Origin: Nitrospira sp. ND1
Lineage (GTDB): Bacteria > Nitrospirota > Nitrospiria > Nitrospirales > Nitrospiraceae
Direction of reading: 5' to 3'
Assembly (NCBI RefSeq): GCF_900170025.1
Contig: NZ_FWEX01000006.1
Location: forward strand, 1,148,795-1,212,794
Length of the DNA stretch: 64,000 nt
The notes beneath the pieces are model-generated. The model made no database searches, had not been told where the DNA came from, and saw only the letters and a program-made list of their open reading frames with translations. Below, piece after piece: positions 1 to 8,474 of this stretch. How positions within the stretch are numbered: the first letter of the stretch is position 1; every line of letters begins with the position of its first letter. The position numbers were made by a program, and so were the translations under genes.

Positions 1-515
1 GGAAAGACCTCCCGCAGTCGCGCAAGGACCGGCTCATCCACTTCGTAACAGCAGGAACCAGCGGAAGGACCGATCGCCATCTGCAGCCGATCCACGGTCG
101 CCCCGAACCGGCTCACCATCAAGGCCACCGTCTTCGGCACAATACCGGCCACCGCACCCCGCCAGCCTGCATGGATCGCCGCAACCACCCGTCGCTCCGG
201 ATCGTGCAGGAGCACAGGCACGCAATCCGCGGTCCGCACGGTCACCATCAGCCCCGGCTGATCGGTCACCAACGCGTCCCAGCCTCCTTCGAAAGCGTCG
301 CCCTCCTCGACCGGCCGATCGACGATCAGCGCATCCGTCCCGTGAACCTGTTTGACGGACAGAATGACGCTCGCGCCCCGCTCGCGATGCAGAGCCCCTG
401 GCACAGCGGCACGACCCGGTGTCACCGAGACGGACGACAACCGGGTGCCGAAAAAATGTTCCACCCCATCCGCAGGCGTCGCAAACGACGGCGCGGTGAT
501 GACCTCTGACACCAT
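1..515 (-). CDS. pgeF: PgeF/YfiH-family protein (peptidoglycan editing factor, multicopper-polyphenol-oxidase fold), C-terminus cut by window edge
   Basis: The minus-strand frame beginning at the ATG at 513-515 reads through to base 1 without a stop, so the C-terminus lies outside the window. It shows the family's hallmark blocks in order: QVHGTDALIVD, RTADCVPVLLHD, AAIHAGWRG and GPSAGSCCYEV. The conserved His and Cys residues of the metal/purine-binding site are all there. Family members have been described as enzymes that remove wrong first residues from UDP-MurNAc precursors and as purine nucleoside phosphorylases. The gene starts about 40 bases after ftsZ, a common arrangement, and is probably the last or a late gene of the dcw transcript. 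The Shine-Dalgarno signal is weak (GGAACGGGG). Confidence 0.9.
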   Translation of the reverse strand, partial: MVSEVITAPSFATPADGVEHFFGTRLSSVSVTPGRAAVPGALHRERGASVILSVKQVHGTDALIVDRPVEEGDAFEGGWDALVTDQPGLMVTVRTADCVPVLLHDPERRVVAAIHAGWRGAVAGIVPKTVALMVSRFGATVDRLQMAIGPSAGSCCYEVDEPVLARLREVF

Positions 516-555
516 CCCCGTTCCAGACCTCGCAGTGACCGATACCGCTCCGTGC

Positions 556-1758
556 TCAGTCGGCCTGCTTCCGTAGGAAGGTCGGCACATCCCATTCGTC
601 ATCGCCGACCACCGCGATCCGCTCCACGGCTTCCCGGGTCTCGCCCATGCGGCGAAGGAAGGTCGGACGATCCAGGTCTTTATGAGGCCGATCCGATCCC
701 GCGGCATGCACGCCGGTCAGCACCTGTTGCGCCGGGCGTCCATTGGGGGTCCGCGCCGCGGGACGTTCGGCCGTGACGGTCGGTCGCGCAGTCGCTTGTT
801 CTTCGCGCTCGAAGCCGGTCGCAATCACGGTCACGATCAGATCATCACCGATCTCAGGATTGATGACCTGTCCGACGATGATGTTCGCTTCGGCATCCGC
901 CGCATGCTGAACGATCGAGGCCGCTTCTTCCACTTCATGCAGCGACATATTCGGGCCGCCTGTGATATTCAGCAGCACTCCACGGGCACCTTCGACACTG
1001 CCCTCTTCCAACAAGGGACTGCAAATCGCCTTCTGCGCCGCTTCCTGCGCCCGGTTGGCGCCGCGTCCGATGCCCATCCCCATCACCGCGCGCCCCGTGT
1101 GGGCCATGATGGTCCGCACATCGGCGAAATCCACGTTGACCAACCCGATGGTCGTAATCACGTCCGCAATGCCCTGGATCGCCTGACGCAGCACATCGTC
1201 CGCCACCTTGAACGCATCCAGCAACGGGGTGGCCTTGTCCACGATTCCCAGCAACCGTTGGTTCGGGATAATCAGGAGCGTATCGACATGCCTCCCGAGA
1301 TCGCGAATGCCTTCCTCGGCGTGGCTCATCCGCCGGTGTCCTTCATACTGGAAGGGTTTGGTCACGACCGCGACGGTCAGGATGCCCAGTTCACGCGCAA
1401 TGCTGGCCACGATCGGAGCCGCGCCCGTCCCGGTGCCGCCGCCCATGCCGGCGGTGACAAACACCATGTCGGCGCCGACCAGACTCTCGCGAATCTCATC
1501 TTTACTTTCCAACGCGGCGTCGCGTCCCACTTCAGGCTTGGCACCGGCGCCGAGGCCGCGAGTCCGTTCCGGACCGATCTGAATCTTATACGACGCCTGG
1601 GACCGCTCGAGTGCCTGCACATCCGTATTCGCGGCCACGAAATCGACCCGGCACAATCCGCCGGTGATCATCGTATTGACGGCGTTGCACCCCGCTCCTC
1701 CGACACCGATCACTTTGATGCGAACGGGCGATTGCGGCTCCTCTTGAAATGAAAACAT
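556..1758 (-). CDS. ftsZ: Cell division protein FtsZ
   Basis: FtsZ is the tubulin-like GTPase that forms the cytokinetic ring. The N-terminal nucleotide-binding segment [12 protein letters not shown] (about residues 17-28), the tubulin signature [10 protein letters not shown] (about 105-115) and the synergy-loop region (DFADVRTIM) are all intact. Its 400 residues are normal for the family. A variable Pro/Ala/Arg-rich linker follows the globular part. The tail ends in the conserved peptide WDVPTFLRK (389-397), the docking site for FtsA and other tethers. Unusually, a second near-copy, LDRPTFLRR, occurs at 362-370. The gene follows ftsA after 54 bases. Start choice is the ATG giving MFSFQEE, preceded by GGGAGGTG. 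Confidence 0.98.
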   Translation of the reverse strand: MFSFQEEPQSPVRIKVIGVGGAGCNAVNTMITGGLCRVDFVAANTDVQALERSQASYKIQIGPERTRGLGAGAKPEVGRDAALESKDEIRESLVGADMVFVTAGMGGGTGTGAAPIVASIARELGILTVAVVTKPFQYEGHRRMSHAEEGIRDLGRHVDTLLIIPNQRLLGIVDKATPLLDAFKVADDVLRQAIQGIADVITTIGLVNVDFADVRTIMAHTGRAVMGMGIGRGANRAQEAAQKAICSPLLEEGSVEGARGVLLNITGGPNMSLHEVEEAASIVQHAADAEANIIVGQVINPEIGDDLIVTVIATGFEREEQATARPTVTAERPAARTPNGRPAQQVLTGVHAAGSDRPHKDLDRPTFLRRMGETREAVERIAVVGDDEWDVPTFLRKQAD

Positions 1759-1812
1759 CGTGGCACCTCCCTTGACGATGGTGCGGACGTGGTCTTAAGC
1801 CGTCCGCAAAAG

Positions 1813-3057
1813 TTAGAAAAACTCGAACATCCACGATCGCATGCGATCGAACACTTTCCCCAACCCTTTGCCATGACGGATGCCGGCGGCCTCCAAGTTG
1901 TCGGCATGTTGACGTGCATGCAACAACAGCCCAACACCGGTCGCGTGCATCGGGTTGCTGACGATATCGCGCAGCCCACCGATGCCCGTCGGCATGCCGC
2001 GACGAGCGGGCAGATTCAGGCCTCGCTCGGCAGCATCCGGCATCCCTTCCAATAATGAGGTTCCGCCCGTGATCACCACGCCGGCACCGAGCATGCCTTC
2101 ATAGCCGGCTCGCACGATTTCGCGTTTCACCAGATCGAACATCTCCTCGACGCGCGGTTCGAGAATCTCCGCGATATCACGGCGCGTGAATTGCCGCGGC
2201 GGCCGATCGCCGACCGACGGCACTTCCACCATTTGATGCCCATGCACCAGCTCGGTCCTGGCAATCCCATGTTGCACTTTGATTTTCTCGGCGTCGGTTT
2301 GCGAGGTGAGCAGACCGATTGCCAGATCTTTGGTCAAATTCTGGCCGCCGATCGGGAGCACCGCCGTGTGCCGGATGCTGCCGTCGAGGAAGATCGCCAG
2401 GTCGGTCGTGCCGCCGCCCAGATCCACCATGGCGACTCCCAACTCCCGCTCTTCGGCGCTCAGGACGGCTTCGCTTGACGCGAGGGGCTGCAGGATAATG
2501 TCCACGACGTCGAGCCCGGCCCGGTTCACACTCTTGATGATGTTTTGCGCCGACGTTACCGCGCCGGTGATGACATGGACGTTGACCTCCAGCCGGTTGC
2601 CGGACATGCCCAGGGGCTCGCGCACGCCTTCCTGATCGTCGACCATGAATTCGCGCGGTAACACGTGCAGAATGCGGCGCTCGTGAGGAATCACGGCAAG
2701 AGTTCGCGCACTCTCCACCGCACGGCTGATGTCGTCGCGCGTGACTTCCTGTTTCTTGAGGGCCACGACGCCCTTGAGGTTTTCTCCTGAGATATGACTA
2801 CCGGCGATGCCCGTATAGACCGAATTGATCTGCACGGCCGCCATGAGCTCCGCTTCCTCAACCGCCTTCTTGATCGACTCCACCGTACTCTCAATATTGA
2901 CCACCACACCCTTGCGAAGCCCGCGCGAGGGGCAGGAGCCGACGCCGATGATATTCAGCGGGCCCTCCTCCGGCACTTCGGCGACAATCGCACAGATCTT
3001 GGTGGTCCCGATGTCGAGTCCGACCAGGATATGATCCCGCTTAGACACTCGGCTCAC
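1813..3057 (-). CDS. ftsA: Cell division protein FtsA
   Basis: This actin-like ATPase tethers FtsZ to the membrane. The phosphate-1 motif GLDIGTTKICAIV is at the N-terminus and the phosphate-2 motif VDLGGGTTDLAIF lies mid-protein; the adenosine motif region GAGVVITGGTSLLEG is near residue 340. The C-terminus (KVFDRMRSWMFEFF) is the amphipathic membrane-targeting helix expected of FtsA. The length of 414 residues is typical. The ATG overlaps the ftsQ stop by four bases (ATGA), implying translational coupling, and ftsZ follows downstream. Confidence 0.98.
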   Translation of the reverse strand: MSRVSKRDHILVGLDIGTTKICAIVAEVPEEGPLNIIGVGSCPSRGLRKGVVVNIESTVESIKKAVEEAELMAAVQINSVYTGIAGSHISGENLKGVVALKKQEVTRDDISRAVESARTLAVIPHERRILHVLPREFMVDDQEGVREPLGMSGNRLEVNVHVITGAVTSAQNIIKSVNRAGLDVVDIILQPLASSEAVLSAEERELGVAMVDLGGGTTDLAIFLDGSIRHTAVLPIGGQNLTKDLAIGLLTSQTDAEKIKVQHGIARTELVHGHQMVEVPSVGDRPPRQFTRRDIAEILEPRVEEMFDLVKREIVRAGYEGMLGAGVVITGGTSLLEGMPDAAERGLNLPARRGMPTGIGGLRDIVSNPMHATGVGLLLHARQHADNLEAAGIRHGKGLGKVFDRMRSWMFEFF

Positions 3058-3923
3058 CCCCTTCCCCGAACAATGACGCGGTCGGCAAAGCGAAGATCGA
3101 TTTCATTCGCCCTGGCGCCCTCGCCGTCAAAGGCCACATCACGCAGTGCGGGCCGCATTTTGAGAAACCGGTACCATTGCTGATTCATCGACGACTCACT
3201 GAATTGAAACGTCACACCCTGGACCTCGACTACCAGATTATTGAGATTCCCCACATTGATATCCGGCCGTCCTCCGGTCGTCTGTCCGACCATGCGGGCC
3301 AGGGCCGCGCCGACCTGCACGGGGCGACGATCGTCCGGTTTTCCCTGCACCAGCCGCTTGCCGTCGACACCGGATAACATCGGTAGGGTCGGATCATCCG
3401 CCGACCCGAGATGCGCCAGCAAGAACCCGTCCGAATCGGCCAGGAGATTCTCCGCCAGCGTGCGTACCACGACCGCAGGTTCCCGCTCAACGATGTCGAT
3501 ATGAATTTCATGTAAGGGCTTCAGCACCACCGTCGCATCCTTGATCCAGGGATGGGTCTTGATCCGGTCGGCCAACCAGGACGGGTTAATGGAGTAGAGC
3601 GCGGTATCAGGCTTCAACGCCAATCTCCCGATCACTTCTTTCCTCGTCACATGGTGCAACCCGCTCACCGACACGGAGCGCACCAGAAACCATTCCCGCG
3701 TCAGAGGTCCCACTTCCCGCGCCAGGACAAACAAGCCCGAACAACCGCCGACCAGCACAGTCACTGTGGCGACCACCCGCAAGGTAATCAGCAGGCCCCG
3801 CCCCAGCCTGGACCAGTACCCGCCCGTCTCACCGGCCCGATGGCGGCCCAGCGCGGATTCCGAACGGGCATTCGCCCGCGGGTTCACTTTGACCGGGCGT
3901 ACCTTGCGCCACCGCAGCGACAT
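3054..3923 (-). CDS. ftsQ: Cell division protein FtsQ (POTRA/FtsQ-type)
   Basis: FtsQ is a bitopic divisome protein that recruits FtsL/FtsB. A basic cytoplasmic tail of about 40 residues precedes one transmembrane helix (LLITLRVVATVTVLVGGCSG, about residues 44-63). A POTRA domain follows, beginning VRSVSVSGLHHVTRKEVIGR and ending near DIVEREPAVVV, and then a beta domain. The length of 289 residues fits the family. It sits two bases after ddl and overlaps ftsA by ATGA. Identification rests on the POTRA pattern plus its position, since FtsQ diverges fast. Confidence 0.93.
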   Translation of the reverse strand: MSLRWRKVRPVKVNPRANARSESALGRHRAGETGGYWSRLGRGLLITLRVVATVTVLVGGCSGLFVLAREVGPLTREWFLVRSVSVSGLHHVTRKEVIGRLALKPDTALYSINPSWLADRIKTHPWIKDATVVLKPLHEIHIDIVEREPAVVVRTLAENLLADSDGFLLAHLGSADDPTLPMLSGVDGKRLVQGKPDDRRPVQVGAALARMVGQTTGGRPDINVGNLNNLVVEVQGVTFQFSESSMNQQWYRFLKMRPALRDVAFDGEGARANEIDLRFADRVIVRGRG

Positions 3924-3925
3924 CG

Positions 3926-4924
3926 CTACCTCACGGCTCGAAATGATCCGACTCCGGCCCGCCCGAGCGCGGACTGGAGAATCCGCTCCGTCAAGGCGTC
4001 GTACGACAATCCGGCCTTCCCCGCCGCCATCGGCAGCAGACTCGTCTCCGTCATTCCCGGCACGGTGTTGATCTCAAGCACAAACGGCTTGCCCTTGGGC
4101 GTGATACGGAAATCGACCCGGGCTGCCCCGCTGCATCCCAAGGCCTGATAGGTCCGGATTGCCAGTTGCTTGATCTGCCGAGTGACTGCGGCCGGGAGCG
4201 GCGCCGGGCACAGGTACTGGGTTCGACCTTTCTCATACTTGGCCGAGAAGTCATAAAATCCATCCGGCGCCACGATCTCCACGGCCGGCAACCCGGTCAC
4301 CACCCCGTCGGGGCCGCCCAACAGCGACACCGTGACCTCATGTCCCGGGATAAACGCCTCGACCATCGCTTCTTCGTCATACCGGTGCGCCACACGAAGC
4401 GCCTCTTTCCATTGCGACGGCTTCCGGACAATGGTCACTCCGATCGTGGATCCCTGGCTCGCCGGCTTGACGACCACCGGCAACTTCAACTTACAGGTGC
4501 TCAGCACTCGATTCAGACTAGGAGCCGTGCCGCGAAACACCACCGTCCCGCGCGGGACCGGAATGCCCTGAGCGGCCAATTCCGTCTTGGTCACCACCTT
4601 ATGCATCCCAATGGCACTGGCCCGGACACCGGAACCCGTATAGGGAATGCCGAGGGTCTCCAAAAATCCCTGAATCGCGCCGTCTTCGCCTCCCGGTCCG
4701 TGCAACGCCAGAAACCCGATCTCAACCGCCTGCTCCTGCAGCGTCTTGGACAGATCCGGACCGACATCGATGGCCACCGCGTCGTAGCCGCTTCGCACCA
4801 GCGAGCGATACACAGCCTCCCCGGTCTTCAGCGACACTTCCCGTTCAGACGATTGACCGCCCATCAAGACCCCGATTTTCGAACGTGTCAGCGGCTTCCG
4901 TTCCGTCACATCCACTCCCTTCAT
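3926..4924 (-). CDS. ddl: D-alanine--D-alanine ligase
   Basis: Ddl is an ATP-grasp ligase that joins two D-Ala residues for MurF. The N-terminal block GVLMGGQSSEREVSLKTG, the FLALHGPGGEDGAIQG loop and the ATP-grasp residues VVKPASQGSTIGV and FVLEINTVPGMTETSLLP (metal-binding E and N) are intact. The length of 332 residues is slightly above the norm because of a short basic N-terminal extension; a start closer to GVLMGG is not excluded. It lies nine bases downstream of murB and two upstream of ftsQ, as in many dcw clusters. Confidence 0.96.
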   Translation of the reverse strand: MKGVDVTERKPLTRSKIGVLMGGQSSEREVSLKTGEAVYRSLVRSGYDAVAIDVGPDLSKTLQEQAVEIGFLALHGPGGEDGAIQGFLETLGIPYTGSGVRASAIGMHKVVTKTELAAQGIPVPRGTVVFRGTAPSLNRVLSTCKLKLPVVVKPASQGSTIGVTIVRKPSQWKEALRVAHRYDEEAMVEAFIPGHEVTVSLLGGPDGVVTGLPAVEIVAPDGFYDFSAKYEKGRTQYLCPAPLPAAVTRQIKQLAIRTYQALGCSGAARVDFRITPKGKPFVLEINTVPGMTETSLLPMAAGKAGLSYDALTERILQSALGRAGVGSFRAVR

Positions 4925-4933
4925 CGATCCGCG

Positions 4934-5866
4934 TCAGGCCTCACCGACCACCTTCAGTTCCAATTCCAGCTTCACGCCGGACACTTTTTTCACGGCCGCC
5001 CGAACCTTCCTGATCAACGCCAGCACATCGGCCGCGCGCGCATGACCCACGTTCACCATGAAGTTCGCGTGTTTTTCCGAAACCTGCGCATCTCCGATGC
5101 GGGCCCCCTTCAGGCCCGCCGCGTCCACCAGGCGGCCTGCGGAGTCCTGCGGAGGGTTCTTAAACACACACCCGGCACTCGGCAACGTGAGCGGCTGAGT
5201 ATTCTTGCGATACTGAAGATACTCCTTCACTGTCTTTTCAATCCGGTCGTGATCGCCGGGCCTCAACTGCACCCAGACTCCCGCCACGATGCCGCGCGGC
5301 AGATGCGCCCGTCGATAACTGAACGGAATATCCGCGGCGGGAATATCCACCACCCGGCCGCGAGGATCCACCATCCGGACGGCCTTGACGGACTCCTTCA
5401 TTTCGCCCAAGCGCGTGCCTGCATTCATCACGACGCACCCCGCCACGGTCCCGGGAATCCCAACGCCCCATTCCAAGCCGGCGAGCGACCGTCGAATGGC
5501 ATATCCAATCAACGTCGGCATGCCCACGCCCCCTTCTGCATAGAGCACGTGGTCCGGTTCCTGGCGGATGGCTTTGAATTGCCGCAGGCTAACCACGATC
5601 CCGCGGATGCCCCCGTCACGAACGAGCAGATTGGTCCCCCCCACCACAAAGACCGGAATGTGTTCCGCACGAGCCTGTGCCACCACCCGGCAAAGGTCCT
5701 CCACATCGGCCGGCTCCACCAGCACTTCCGCCGGGCCACCGATGTGGAATGAAGTATAGGCCTGCAGCGAGGCCTCGTACGTGATTGTTCCACGAACCCC
5801 TTCAAGAATACGCGCCCAGTCTTTCCTGGTTCTTGCCGCATGATCTTTGCCCGCCACACGTGACAC
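4934..5866 (-). CDS. murB: UDP-N-acetylenolpyruvoylglucosamine reductase MurB
   Basis: This FAD/NADPH enzyme reduces the enolpyruvyl ether of UDP-GlcNAc to make UDP-MurNAc. The PP-loop FAD-binding blocks TSFHIGGPAEVLVEP and VVGGTNLLVRDGG are present, along with GIPGTVAGCVVMNAG and the catalytic segment SAGCVFKNP near residue 230. In that segment Cys stands where Ser is the proton donor in the best-known MurBs; Cys is, to my knowledge, a known alternative. SEKHANFMVN near the C-terminus supplies the active-site Glu region. The gene lies 21 bases after murC and nine before ddl. Confidence 0.96.
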   Translation of the reverse strand: MSRVAGKDHAARTRKDWARILEGVRGTITYEASLQAYTSFHIGGPAEVLVEPADVEDLCRVVAQARAEHIPVFVVGGTNLLVRDGGIRGIVVSLRQFKAIRQEPDHVLYAEGGVGMPTLIGYAIRRSLAGLEWGVGIPGTVAGCVVMNAGTRLGEMKESVKAVRMVDPRGRVVDIPAADIPFSYRRAHLPRGIVAGVWVQLRPGDHDRIEKTVKEYLQYRKNTQPLTLPSAGCVFKNPPQDSAGRLVDAAGLKGARIGDAQVSEKHANFMVNVGHARAADVLALIRKVRAAVKKVSGVKLELELKVVGEA

Positions 5867-5887
5867 GGTTGTTCGCCTCGTCGCCCC

Positions 5888-7270
5888 CTAAGCCGGCAAT
5901 CGCTCAAGAATCGCCAATCCCGTTTTCCAGATATCCCCTGCGCCAAGGGTAATCACAAGATCCCCGGATTTCAGGGTCGGCAGCACCTGCTCCGCCAGGG
6001 TGTCCTTGCGCTCCACGAAAGTGGCCGAAGGATGCCCGGCCGCCTGCACCGCCTCCACCAGCTTCGCGCCGGACACGCCGGGAATGGGCTGTTCACCCGC
6101 CGCATAAATTTCCGTCATGAAGAGCGCATCCGCCTGGTCGAACGCATGGGAAAATTCCTGCATCAAATCGCGAGAACGGCTGTAGCGATGCGGCTGGAAC
6201 AGCACGACGACGCGTCGATCCCACCCTTGCTTCGCGGCGGCGATCGTGGCCCGCACCTCGGTCGGATGATGCCCATAGTCGTCCACCACCATGATGCCGG
6301 CCTTCTCTCCGCGCAGATGGAAACGCCGCTCCACCCCGCTGAACGCCGCGAGGCCTTTCCGGATCAGATCGACCGGAATATCCAACTCCATGCCGATGGC
6401 AATCGCCACCAAGGAATTCGACACATTGTGAATGCCGGGAATGGACAACCGGAACGGACCGAGGTTGCGTCCGCGGAAGAACACCCGGAACTCAGACCCC
6501 CATTGCCGCAGGCTGATATCGGTGGCGCGAAAGTCGGGAACATGGCCGGGGTGTTCGTGCAGACCGTAGGTCTGATAGCGCTTCACTACGCGCGGCAGTA
6601 GATTTCGTAACCGTTCATCGTCGGAGGACAACACGGCCAGGCCGTAGAACGGCACCTTGTTCACGAATTCCAGAAAACTGTCGTTCAGCTTCTCCATGGT
6701 CCCGTAGTGGTCCAGGTGCTCACGGTCGATATTGGTGACGGCGGCAATGGTCGGTGCGAGGCGCAGAAACGACCCGTCACTTTCATCCGCTTCCGCAATG
6801 AGTAGATCACCGCGCCCCAGCCGTGCATGGCTCCCAAGGGCATTCACCTTTCCGCCGATCACCATGGTGGGGTCCAATCCGCCCTGTGCGAGGACATTGG
6901 CCACCATCGAGGTCGTCGTCGTCTTTCCATGAGCGCCGGCGATCGCCACGCCGAACTTGAGTCGCATCAGCTCCGCCAGCATCTCCGCACGCGGGATGAC
7001 CGGGATCTGCCGCGCTTTCGCCGCCACCACTTCAGGGTTGGTCGCCGCCACCGCGGAAGAGATTACGACCACCTGCGCGTCACCGATATTGGACTCATGG
7101 TGGCCGATCGCGATGCGCCCCCCTAGTTCCTCAAGCCGGCGCGTCGTTTCCGACTGACTGAGGTCCGAGCCGCTGACCTTATACCCGAGCGTCAACAACA
7201 CCTCAGCGATGCCGCTCATCCCGGATCCACCGATGCCCACTAAATGAATATGTTGTGTCTTTCTGAACAT
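5888..7270 (-). CDS. murC: UDP-N-acetylmuramate--L-alanine ligase MurC
   Basis: MurC adds L-Ala to UDP-MurNAc. The N-terminal Rossmann motif HLVGIGGSGMSGIAE, the Mur-ligase P-loop GAHGKTTTTSM and the central NIDREHLDHYG and C-terminal DDYGHHPTEVRA blocks are all there. The frame stays open upstream to 7384, but that extension would overlap the murG stop, is low in complexity and lacks family similarity. I therefore chose the ATG at 7268-7270 (MFRKTQHIHLVG), preceded by GGCGGACGGCG. That gives 460 residues, normal for MurC. Confidence 0.96.
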   Translation of the reverse strand: MFRKTQHIHLVGIGGSGMSGIAEVLLTLGYKVSGSDLSQSETTRRLEELGGRIAIGHHESNIGDAQVVVISSAVAATNPEVVAAKARQIPVIPRAEMLAELMRLKFGVAIAGAHGKTTTTSMVANVLAQGGLDPTMVIGGKVNALGSHARLGRGDLLIAEADESDGSFLRLAPTIAAVTNIDREHLDHYGTMEKLNDSFLEFVNKVPFYGLAVLSSDDERLRNLLPRVVKRYQTYGLHEHPGHVPDFRATDISLRQWGSEFRVFFRGRNLGPFRLSIPGIHNVSNSLVAIAIGMELDIPVDLIRKGLAAFSGVERRFHLRGEKAGIMVVDDYGHHPTEVRATIAAAKQGWDRRVVVLFQPHRYSRSRDLMQEFSHAFDQADALFMTEIYAAGEQPIPGVSGAKLVEAVQAAGHPSATFVERKDTLAEQVLPTLKSGDLVITLGAGDIWKTGLAILERLPA

Positions 7271-7352
7271 CGCCGTCCGCCTTAGCTCCTGTCCTCGAAA
7301 TGATCGCTGCCCACTGCTCCTATCCTGTTGCTGTGTCTCCCGCTCTCGTTGT

Positions 7353-8474
7353 TCATAGGGCGCGAGCGCTGTCGCTGGCCTCATGGCGCCTCCTTATGAC
7401 GTCGTAACACTCACGAACGATGGTTTCTGCCGCATCACTACGCCGCATATTCCAACTCTGTTCACTCATGGTCTGAAGCCGATGCGGCTCCTTCAAAATC
7501 TGCGTGACGGTTTGCGCCAGTCCGGGCCCGGTCAATTCCGCTTGCGGCAGGAGCACTGCGCCGCCCGCCTTGGCCATGACCTCGGCATTCCGCAGTTGAT
7601 GGTTGTAGATCGCCGTCGGCAGCGGAATCAGAATCGCCGCCTTTCCGCAGACGGTGAGCTCGGCAATCGTCATGGCTCCGGCCCTCGCGACCACAAGATC
7701 GGCGCCTCGCAGCACCGTGGGCATGTCGTAAAGAAAGGACACCACCTGCGCGGGCATTCCAGCCTGTTCATACGCGGCCACGACTCTGGCGTGATCCGCC
7801 TCACCCGTTTGATGGGTGATGGTGAGCTGGCCCTTCATGGAGCGAAGCAACGGCAAGGCCTCGATCACCGCCGAGTTGATGGCCTTCGCACCCTGACTGC
7901 CGCCGAAGATCAACAGGTGTCGAGCGGTGCGTGCCTCCGCTTGCCCCGCATCCGGAGCGGCAGATTCCACAAACGCCTGCCGAACTGGTGTCCCCACTAC
8001 GCTGGTCTTGCATCGATCGAAAAATGTCACCGTCGATTCGAAGGCCAGGAACACCCGCTGCACGAACGGCGCAACCGCCTTGTTCGCCATGCCGGGATAG
8101 GCGTTCGGCTCGAGAATCACACCGGGGATCCGCCGTAGAAACGCCGCCAAGAGCATCGCCGGACTGGTGTACCCGCCGACGCCGAACACGAGATCGGCAC
8201 TCTGCTTCTTGAGGATCCCCAGTGATTGCCATAAACTTTTTGGCAGGGTGATCAGGGCCTTCAGGATCTCCAGCAGACTCTTGCCCATCAAAGGATTGGC
8301 ATCGATGCACTGCAAGGGAAAACCTTCGTGGGCCAGCACTTTGCGTTCGATTCCACGCGTCGTGCCGACAAACAGAATCCGGGTGGATGGATCGCGCTTC
8401 AAAAACTCGCGCGCGACGGCAATGGCCGGATACAGATGGCCCCCCGTTCCGCCTGCCGCAATCACCACATTCAT
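7353..8474 (-). CDS. murG: UDP-GlcNAc--MurNAc-(pentapeptide)-PP-undecaprenol GlcNAc transferase MurG
   Basis: MurG converts lipid I to lipid II at the inner membrane face. It opens with the GT28 glycine-rich loop AAGGTGGHLYPAIAVA and contains FGVGGYTSPAMLLAA, LEPNAYPGMANK, LLIFGGSQGAKAIN and the donor-binding VARAGAMTIAEL. The same reading frame stays open for hundreds of codons upstream, antisense-like through ftsW. The real start is the ATG at 8472-8474, which overlaps the ftsW stop as ATGA and yields 373 residues. About 80 bases separate its stop from the chosen murC start. Confidence 0.96.
   Translation of the reverse strand: MNVVIAAGGTGGHLYPAIAVAREFLKRDPSTRILFVGTTRGIERKVLAHEGFPLQCIDANPLMGKSLLEILKALITLPKSLWQSLGILKKQSADLVFGVGGYTSPAMLLAAFLRRIPGVILEPNAYPGMANKAVAPFVQRVFLAFESTVTFFDRCKTSVVGTPVRQAFVESAAPDAGQAEARTARHLLIFGGSQGAKAINSAVIEALPLLRSMKGQLTITHQTGEADHARVVAAYEQAGMPAQVVSFLYDMPTVLRGADLVVARAGAMTIAELTVCGKAAILIPLPTAIYNHQLRNAEVMAKAGGAVLLPQAELTGPGLAQTVTQILKEPHRLQTMSEQSWNMRRSDAAETIVRECYDVIRRRHEASDSARAL

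Noticed and set aside
682-1752. 356-codon plus-strand open frame antisense to ftsZ
   Set aside because: It mirrors the codon structure of ftsZ in GC-rich DNA, has no ribosome site or family-like sequence, and lies wholly within a certain gene.
4166-5752. 528-codon plus-strand open frame antisense to ddl and murB
   Set aside because: His/Arg/Gln-rich translation typical of an antisense shadow; spans two real genes and the boundary between them.
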